Positions 57,943 to 64,000 of a stretch of DNA of 64,000 nt are shown here, in pieces. The stretch's first letter is position 1. Every line of letters starts with the position of its first letter. The stretch is from Dactylorhiza incarnata (lineage: Eukaryota > Streptophyta > Magnoliopsida > Asparagales > Orchidaceae). The translations under genes and the position numbers were made by a program. The stretch is taken from positions 7,564,001 through 7,628,000 of the forward strand of contig JAWHQI010000065.1 of the NCBI GenBank assembly GCA_033032865.1, written 5' to 3'. The notes beneath the pieces are model-generated. The model was not told the DNA's origin. It did no database searches and saw only the letters and a program-made list of their open reading frames with translations.

Positions 57943-58727
57943 CTTGTTGGATCGTATGACGCCCTTAGAGGGGGGGTGAATAAGGGTGTGTTTAAATTTG
58001 TAATTTTTTCCTTAATAATTTTAGACAAATTTACTTTAATAAAAAGTTACTTAAAAATAATTTTAAACCAATGCAATTTTTTGTATAACTCCAAACACAA
58101 ATTTCTAAGATAAAGATTTAAGCACACAAATTTGCAATTAGTGAAAGGATCATAATTTTATATATATCATGAAATTTGCATACAAATAAAAATGATCTTA
58201 ACAATGCTTAAGATCAAGGCACAATTATGATAATAAAAATACAATAATTTTGGTTTACCAATCCTTCTCCCAAGGATCGGAAGGCTATCGCTTGTCTCTC
58301 CCAAGATCAAGCCCAAACCTATCCTCTAGATCTTCCCAAGATCTAGACGTAGCACACAAGGCCACGATTTCCCACCAAGCCACGCAAGGACTTGGACGCT
58401 CCGCACAAGGAAGCGATTTTCCCCTAAGCCGCGCAAGGACTTAGACGCCGCACGCAAGACGACGATTTCTTTCCCAATACAAAATGAAATATGTGTAAAT
58501 GAAAATACAATATGAAAAAGACAACTCCCTAGAAATTCAGATCTCTGAATGGATTGTTGAAGCCTCGAGATGATCGTTGATGTAGAAGCGCGCCCGATCT
58601 CGTCTTCAATCTTCAATCCTTCTTTGCACAAATGGGAGTTGAGGAGGTTCTGGAGCTCTCTGGTTCGTATGCACTCAGGAAGGGACTGGAATTCTCAAAA
58701 GCTTGGAATGCACGAACCAAAGGAACC

Positions 58728-58735
58728 ATTTTATA
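58728..58735 (-). promoter_or_regulatory. TATA box of the D LTR promoter
   Basis: TATAAAAT on the minus strand in TTCTATAAAATGGTTCC. The CACTGTCGCC-type box lies directly upstream with a spacer of about six to seven bases, almost as at the antisense promoter. The copy in the left LTR is at 48881-48888. Confidence 0.7.
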
Positions 58736-58742
58736 GAATTTC

Positions 58743-59054
58743 ACTGTCGCCTGGGCGACAGTGACTGTCGGAATTTTCCGACAGCGCTAAACTGCCGCTG
58801 TCGTGTCGTCGAGCCGTCGTGCGGGCAGTTGCTGGAATCGTGGAGCTGTCGCCTGGGCGACATCGATGTCGGATTTCCGACAACGCAAAACCGCCGCTGT
58901 CGTGGGTGAAGTCGTGGGCAGTTGATGTAACCGATGAGCTATCGCCTGGGCGACATCGCTGTCGGATTTCCGACAGCCCAAAAACTGCCGATCGCTGTTG
59001 TAACCTCTCTGCTGTCGCCTGGGCGACAGTGGCTGTCGGAATTTTCCGACAGTG
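58743..59054. repeat. Palindromic box cluster in D LTR U3
   Basis: Four pairs combining a GTCGCCTGGGCGAC box and a GTCGGAATTTTCCGAC or GTCGGATTTCCGAC box, spaced about 70-110 bases. Left LTR copy at 48896-49207. Confidence 0.92.
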
Positions 59055-59205
59055 AAATTTTCCCACTATCAATTTTTGCTCCAAGAGAAATGTGAATATT
59101 GCATACCTGTTATCTGCACATCATTAACAAGAATAGAATAAAATACAAACGGGACTTTGTTATTATCAAACCGGAGGAGTGCGAAACGCATGCTCCAACA
59201 AAAAA

Positions 59206-60915
59206 CACTTAGCCTCCCTGAGAGGTCTTCCAACTATGCCGGCTAGTGAGAGCCCGGCTAGCGAGACCACCTCGGGGGAAAAATACTTAGCCTCCCCGAG
59301 AGGTCTTCCGACTCTATCGGCTAGTGAGAGCTCGACTAGCGAGACCACATCGGGGGAAAAACACTTAGCCTCCCCGAGAGGTCTTCCGACTCTGCCGACT
59401 AGTGAGAGCCCGGCTAGCGAGACCATCCGAGGGGGACATCACTTACCCTCTCTGGGAGGTCAACCTGTCCTGCCGGCTAGTGAGGTCCCGGTCAGCGGAA
59501 CCATCCGAGGGGAACATCGCATACCCTCCCTGGGAGGTCAACCTGTCCTGCCGGCTAGCGAGAGCCCGGTCAGCGGAACCATCCGAGGGGAACATCACTT
59601 ACCCTCCCTGGGAGGTCAACCTGTCCTGCCGGCTAGCGAGAGCCCGGTCAGCGGAACCATCTGAGGGGAACATCACTTACCCTCCCTGGGAGGTCAACCT
59701 GTCCTGCCGGCTAGCGAGAGCCCGGTCAGCGGAACCATCAGAGGGGAACATCACTTACCCTCCCTGGGAGGTCAACCAGTCCTGCCGGCTAGCGAGAGCC
59801 CGGTCAGCAGAACCATTCGAGGGGAACATCACTTACCCTCCCTAGGAGGTCAACCTGTCCTGCCGGCTAGCGAGAGCCCGGTCAGCGGAACCATCCGAGG
59901 GGAACATCACTTACTTCCCTGGGAGGTCAACCTGTCCTGCCGTCTAGTGAGAGCCCGGTCAGCGGAACCATCCGAGGGGAACATTGCTTACCCTCCCTGG
60001 GAGGTCAACCTGTCCTGCCGGCTAGCGAGAGCCCGGTCAGCGGAACCATCTGAGGGGGACATCACTTACCCTCCCTGGGAGGTCAACCTGGCCTGCCGGC
60101 TAGTGAGAGCCCGGTCAGCGGAACCATCCAAGGGGTAACAACACTTACCCCCTGGGAGGTCAACCTGCGCTGCCGGCTAGTGAGAGCCCGGTCAGCGGAA
60201 CCATCTGAGGGGTAACAACACTTACCCTCCCGGGAGGTCAACCTGCCCTGCCAGCTAGCGAGAGCCCGGTCAGCGGAACCATCCGAAGGGGACATCACAT
60301 ACCCTCCCTGGGAGGTCAACCTGTCCTGCTGGCTAGTGAGAGCCCGGTCAGCGGAACCATCCGAGGGAAACATCTTTTACCCTCCCTGGGAGGTCAACCT
60401 GGCCTGCCGGCTAGTGAGAGCCCGGTCAGCGGAACCATCCGAGGGGAACATCTCTTACCCTCCCTGGGAGGTCAACCTGGCCTGCCAGCTAGTGAGAGCC
60501 CGGTCAGCGGAACCATCTGAGGGGAACATCTCTTACCCTCCGTGGGAGGTCAACCTGGCCTGCCAGCTAGTGAGAGCCCGGTCAGCGAAACCATCCGAGG
60601 GGAACATCTCTTACCCTCCCTGGGAGGTCAACCTGGCCTACCGGCTAGTGAGAGCCCGGTCAGCGGAACCATCCGAGGTGAACATCTCTTACCCTCCCTG
60701 GGAGGTCAACCTGGCCTGCCGGCTAGTGAGAGCCCGGTCAGCGGAACCATTCGAGGGGAACATCACTTACCCTCCCTGGGAGGTCAACCTGTCCTGTCGG
60801 CTAGCGAGAGCCCGGTCAGCGAAACCATCCGAGGGGAACATCACTTACCCTCCCTGGGAGGTCAACCTGTCCTGCCGGCTAGTGAGAGCCCAGTCAGCGG
60901 AACCATCCGAGGAGA
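59206..60915. repeat. Tandem array of 78-bp units in F (right part)
   Basis: About 22 units. The first three belong to the subtype of 47440-48097; the rest read GCCGGCTAGCGAGAGCCCGG, TCAGCGGAACCATCCGAGG and CCTCCCTGGGAGGTCAACCT. The 78-bp length is a multiple of three, so one frame stays open for hundreds of codons on the plus strand (26-residue repeats). I regard this as a consequence of unit length, not as a gene. Sequence 60916-61047 before gag holds no gene. Confidence 0.92.
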
Positions 60916-61047
60916 AAAGTATTTTGGAAAGAACTTTTATTACATTAGTGATTCTGTTACATGCAGGAAAAACTAAGTATGAAAACACTCCATCCTACTA
61001 CATGGACTCAAAGAAAAAACTAAGCACGGAGACCGGGACTCGGGCTT

Positions 61048-62515
61048 CTACTCCCAGGCATGGTCCTCCTCGACCTCTTCTGGTTGTTGACGCTGTGGAT
61101 TCGGACACCTCGCCTCCCTTAACTCCAAGAACTCGGGGCAGGCGGATGTCGTGTGACCCTCCTCCTCGTGGAAGTCACAGTAAGGTAACTCCACTCGGAT
61201 GCCCCCTCTTCCTCCCGCGCGGTTCCTTCTTCTTCTTTGGCCGATTGACATGGTTTGCTGGGGCGGTGGAGGGGGTGTTTTCTGCCCCTGCCTCCACCTC
61301 GGGAGGTCGGCCCCCTCTTCCTGAAAGCCATCCTCCTCTTGGTCTAACTTCCTCTTGGGAGCCTCTACCTTCCTCCCATGCTGCCTTGCCTCTGGCTCAC
61401 TCAGCTTGGCCAGCCTTCTTATGAACTCCGGGTTGGCCTCCTCACTTTCAACTTCTTCTGCCACCCTTTCCATCAACTCCTCAAAGGACAAAGGAGCTCT
61501 TCTCTTGAGGTCCATCTTGAAGAAGCCCTCCCGCAGCCCCACCGTGAAGGCGAGCTTGAGGGTGTACCCGGGCACTTCTTGGACGAGGAGAACCTCCTCC
61601 CTGAACCGTTCCAGATAGTGAGCCAGCGACTCCTCTGGCTCTTGCTTGATCTTAAAAAGTGCTTCAGCATCTTTCTTCCTCTTCCTTGATGTCGAGAAAC
61701 GTAGCAGGAAGCCTCGACGTAAGTCTTCAAAGGCATAGATGGATCCCGCAGGGAGCTGGTGGAACCAATCTCTAGCCTTCTCCTTCAGAGTTGTCGCGAA
61801 GAGTCGACACTTGAAAGCATCTGTCATGGGCCTGATGGAGACCATATCCTCAAACCACTGTAGGTGCATGACGGGGTCATCCTTGCCGGAGTAGTGGGAC
61901 GTCTCCGCCCCCCCTGAACCCCTCTGGAACCGGGGCTGAGAGGATCTGCTCACAAAAAGGACTTCCCATGCTCGCCCCCTTTTGGGGCTGGGCGAGTGGG
62001 GGCATGGCGCCTCCCCGCTCGCCCCCTTGTGCCTCGGCGAGTGGGGGTCGAGGACCTCCCCACTCGCCCACTTGGGTCTCGGCGAGTGGGGGTCGAGGAC
62101 CTCCCTACTCGCCCACTTGGGTCTCGGCGAGTGGGGGTCGAGGACCTCCCCATTCGCCCACTTGGGTCTCGGCGAGTGGGGGTCGAGGACCTCCCCCCTC
62201 GCCCACTTGGGTCTCGGCGAGTGGGGGTCGAGGACCTCCCCACTCGCCCACTTAGGTCTCGGCGAGTGGGGGTCGAGGACCTCCCCACTCGACCCCTTCC
62301 GGCACCTCCTTCCCGGATGGCTGGCCGAGGGTGTTCTCGCCAACCTGCTGAGGTGAGGCCTCCAGACCACTTTCTCTCCTGCCTTCGCTTATCGCGGCGA
62401 AAGCTACCTGCAAGGTCTGCATGACCTCCCGCTTGAGATTTTCAAACATCTCCAACGTCACCCCAGCCGTCGGGGGCTGCGAGTGGCCTGGGTCGGATCC
62501 TCCACCTCCAGTCAT
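61048..62515 (-). pseudogene. Tat-like gypsy gag of element F (frame changes once)
   Basis: The N-terminus starts at 62515 (MTGGGGSDPGHSQPPTAG) in one frame, open to 62252. The main frame is open from 62370 to 61048. The two overlap where a 45-bp tandem repeat (six copies, 62040-62290) encodes 15-residue units such as GEVLDPHSPRPKWAS, so a frameshift within about 62250-62370 separates start and body. The capsid region is clear: DDPVMHLQWFEDM, ATTLKEKARDWFHQLPAGSI, ALFKIKQEPEESLAHYLERF and LTFEEL-like helices. The nucleocapsid is CDFHEEEGHTTSACPEF, a C-x2-H-x4-H-x4-C knuckle typical of the Tat group. No protease follows. It could be expressed only if the frame change is bypassed. Confidence 0.85.
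62040..62290. repeat. 45-bp tandem repeat within F gag
   Basis: About six near-identical units of 45 bases (GAGTGGGGGTCGAGGACCTC ... CACTTGGGTCTCGGC), open in all three minus frames because 45 is a multiple of three. Confidence 0.9.
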
Positions 62516-62556
62516 GGAGCTCAGCTTGAGACTTTCTTGAGTTGGTCACACTCCAT

Positions 62557-62569
62557 GCTCACTGCACCA
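62557..62569 (-). other. Candidate primer-binding site of element F
   Basis: TGGTGCAGTGAGC on the minus strand, four bases after the right LTR. Position is right for a primer site; the tRNA is not identified. Confidence 0.45.
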
Positions 62570-62573
62570 TAAA

Positions 62574-63387
62574 TCTTGAAACCGATTTCTCGGTCTCTGT
62601 GGAGTTCGGGACCCTCAGCAAGCCGAGGGGCGACCAACCCTTACTTCCCCCAAGGGAGAGCTCTAAGTTGAAGGTTGAGGAACTATGGACTGGACCAAGG
62701 GCTTAGTGGGGAGGTCCCGCCACATACCCGGAAGCCCCTTAGGAACTTCCCCTCCCAAGCCACTACTAAGCTTGGGCACCACTGGAGGCTCTCCTCACCC
62801 ACTAGAGAGAGAAAGTGGGGAGAGAGAGAGAGAGCTAGACTAGAATGAACCTCTTTCCAAATGGTGCCCCCTTGGTCCTATTTATAGGATTTCTGGATTT
62901 GGGCTGCAAATAGCCAAAAACTGGCCCGCGGAATTACCAAAATACCCTCGGATTGGGCTGTAGATAGCCAAATCCCGCTGTTCTGGAACGCTAAACACAG
63001 ACCGACCCCTCCCCCCGGAACTGGGCGAGAGGGGGTACCTCGCGGGTCTCTGCGAGCACCCTGCTGGTCTTGGCGAGCCCCCTAACTGGGGTACCTCGCG
63101 GGTCTCGGCGAGCACCCTGCTGGTCTCAGCGAGCCCCGTAACTGGGTACCTCGCGGGTCTCGGCGAGCACTGTGCTGGTCTCGGCGAGCCCCCTAATTGG
63201 GGTACCTCGCGGGTCTCGGCGAGCACCCTGCTGGTCTCGGCGAGCCCCCTAACTGGGGTACCTCGCGGGTCTCGGCGAGCGCCCTGCTGGTCTCGGTGAG
63301 CCCCCTAACTTGGGTACCTCGCGGAGAAATGATACTCTGAAATGCCTCTTGGCTCAAGAACCTACTCGGCGAATACAAGGTTGTACA
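62574..63387 (-). repeat. 5' LTR of element F (right on plus strand)
   Basis: 814 bp; starts TCTTGAAACCG (the left copy reads TGTTGAAACCG) and ends TTGTACA before CAGTC. Contains the 56-bp tandem repeat at about 63025-63320. Confidence 0.92.
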
Positions 63388-63392
63388 CAGTC

Positions 63393-63866
63393 ATCTGATC
63401 GACTGATAAGAAGCCGTTCCTCATCTGGCTAAGAAAAGAAATTGAAGAAGAACTGTGCTTTCAAGATCTGAATCAGAAACATCTTCTTCAACCTCAAGTC
63501 GTCGATCTCCATCAGGCTAAGTTGCCAATCTTCATTAGGCAAAAGATTCCATTTTTATTACTGTAAACTCTTTTATTGTTGTAAGGCTTGCGGGCCTAAG
63601 TGTCTAGCTTTAGGGTTGGAGAGCTGTGAGGCTTGAGGGCCAGGGCAGCGGACTTGCGGGTCCGACTTTGTCAAGCTCGAGGGATGGAGAGCTGTGAGGC
63701 TTGAGGGCCAAGGCAGTGGACTTGCGGGTCCAATCTTGTCGAGCTTGAGGGCTTGGGTGCAGTAGGGGCTTGCGGGCCTAGGCTGTAGGCACAGGACTTG
63801 CGTGTCTGTGTTGTGTAGGGCTTGATCACCTAACACCCCCTCTAGGTGAATGTTCCATTAACAACT
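63393..63866 (+). repeat. 3' LTR of element E, right segment
   Basis: Continues the E LTR after insertion F, matching 23493 onward, including the GGCTTGAGGGC repeat. It then jumps from GGGCTTG to ATCACCTAACACC, lacking about 290 bases present in the 5' LTR. Ends ATTAACAACT next to AAGAC. Confidence 0.9.
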
Positions 63867-63871
63867 AAGAC

Positions 63872-64000
63872 TTTTCGGCAGAGTAACAACACTGGAATTT
63901 TGGCACTTGTATTCTCTCTGGGATTAGATGCCGAAACGAGAGAGAAAGCTTCAATTTATAGAGCTTCGAGATAGCACCTGCGCTAGCTCCTAATGCCTGC
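63872..64000 (-). repeat. Sirevirus LTR K, continuation
   Basis: Sequence resuming after E and its AAGAC duplication. On the minus strand a TATA-like TATAAAT lies at 63954-63960, in keeping with an LTR promoter upstream of the part at 21624-22299. It runs off the window. Confidence 0.6.

Larger units (their letters stand above)
48098..59200 (-). mobile_element. Sirevirus D, young and apparently intact (11103 bp)
   Basis: Minus-oriented Sirevirus with two 1256-bp LTRs, primer site, gag, pol, antisense gene and multiple polypurine tracts, inserted in the tandem array of F. The two LTRs differ at about seven positions by eye (roughly 0.6 per cent). Gag, pol and the antisense gene are uninterrupted except for one in-frame TAG between gag and pol, which relative C also has. 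It is therefore the best candidate here for an autonomous, recently active element. Confidence 0.95.
57945..59200 (-). repeat. 5' LTR of element D (right on plus strand)
   Basis: 1256 bp, same length as the left LTR, about seven differences by eye. TATA box at 58728-58735, boxes at 58743-59054. Confidence 0.95.
46477..63387 (-). mobile_element. Element F, gag-only Tat-like gypsy element, interrupted by D
   Basis: Minus-oriented LTR retrotransposon. LTRs of 813 and 814 bp (46477-47289 and 62574-63387) start TGTTGAAACCG and end TTGTACA on the plus strand, flanked by CAGTC. In element order: 5' LTR, gag, long tandem array of about 78-bp units, 3' LTR. There is no protease, reverse transcriptase, RNase H or integrase, so it is non-autonomous. 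Its own length without D is about 5.8 kb. A gag knuckle of the C-x2-H-x3-G-H-x4-C type and tandem repeats ahead of the 3' LTR are both known in the Tat/Ogre/Retand group. Confidence 0.88.
22300..63866 (+). mobile_element. Sirevirus E, host of insertions G, C, F and D
   Basis: Plus-oriented Sirevirus-type copia element spanning 41.6 kb because of nested insertions. Its own segments are 22300-24213, 29092-34118, 45170-46476 and 63393-63866. It has 5' LTR, primer site, gag, pol, multiple polypurine tracts and 3' LTR, bounded by AAGAC. G sits in the 5' LTR, C in the 3' non-coding region and F (with D inside) in the 3' LTR. Each insertion leaves a 5-bp duplication at which the E sequence joins up again, and the two E LTRs confirm the joins against each other. 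Gag and pol contain several stops and frameshifts. Confidence 0.93.

Noticed and set aside
59206..60915. Regular direct repeats that might suggest a CRISPR array
   Set aside because: The 78-bp units are contiguous, with no unique spacers, and lie inside a plant gypsy element between gag and the 3' LTR.
60336..61424. A 362-codon plus-strand frame over the F array and gag
   Set aside because: It is open only because the unit length is a multiple of three and lacks stops in that frame. It continues antisense to a clear gag and resembles no known protein.
61950..62424. Overlapping 95-142 codon frames on both strands
   Set aside because: All are products of the 45-bp repeat; only the minus frame that continues into capsid is supported.

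Overview
The window is plant nuclear DNA made almost wholly of nested LTR retrotransposons. I see no host protein gene, tRNA, rRNA or CRISPR array. The evidence for a plant is Ty1/copia polyproteins of plant type, primer-binding sites matching the 3' end of initiator Met-tRNA (TGGTATCAGAGC and variants), Sirevirus-type LTRs and a Tat-type Ty3/gypsy gag. The species cannot be named; the depth of nesting suggests a large angiosperm genome.

Left cluster (1-19449). The oldest piece is copia remnant I (RNase H end, 3' UTR and LTR, 17516-19449). Ty3/gypsy element H (minus strand) landed in it. H was then hit by copia A in its gag (1-6079, 5' end outside the window), and in its LTR by a solo Sirevirus LTR S (7740-9583, target duplication CATGG) and by copia B (about 10116-16665). 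A and B are one family, and both polyproteins are broken.

Right cluster (19450-64000). Degenerate Sirevirus debris J is followed by LTR K (minus; 21624-22299 and 63872-64000). K is split by Sirevirus E (22300-63866, AAGAC duplication). E was hit three times: by G, a gag-only Sirevirus-like element, in its 5' LTR (24214-29086, ACCTA); by Sirevirus C in its 3' region (34119-45164, ATAAG); and by F, a gag-only Tat-like gypsy element, in its 3' LTR (46477-63387, CAGTC, minus). F carries a tandem array of 78-bp units, and Sirevirus D (48098-59200, AAAAA, minus) sits inside it. D is young: its two 1256-bp LTRs differ at about seven sites by eye, and its gag, pol and extra gene are all open.

The most interesting system is in the related Sireviruses C and D. 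Between pol and the 3' LTR both carry a gene on the opposite strand (371 aa in D; homologous but broken in C). In both, the gene has a TATA-like box, a 5' leader, an intron of about 540 bp with matching splice sites, and CpG-rich palindrome pairs just upstream of the TATA box, inside the intron and just past the stop codon. In D the same palindromes abut the TATA box of the LTR promoter at nearly the same spacing. This looks like a captured gene with a shared operator-like element. Repeated CGG-CCG boxes near LTR promoters and multiple polypurine tracts are known Sirevirus traits; the antisense gene with its own promoter and intron is what I cannot place.
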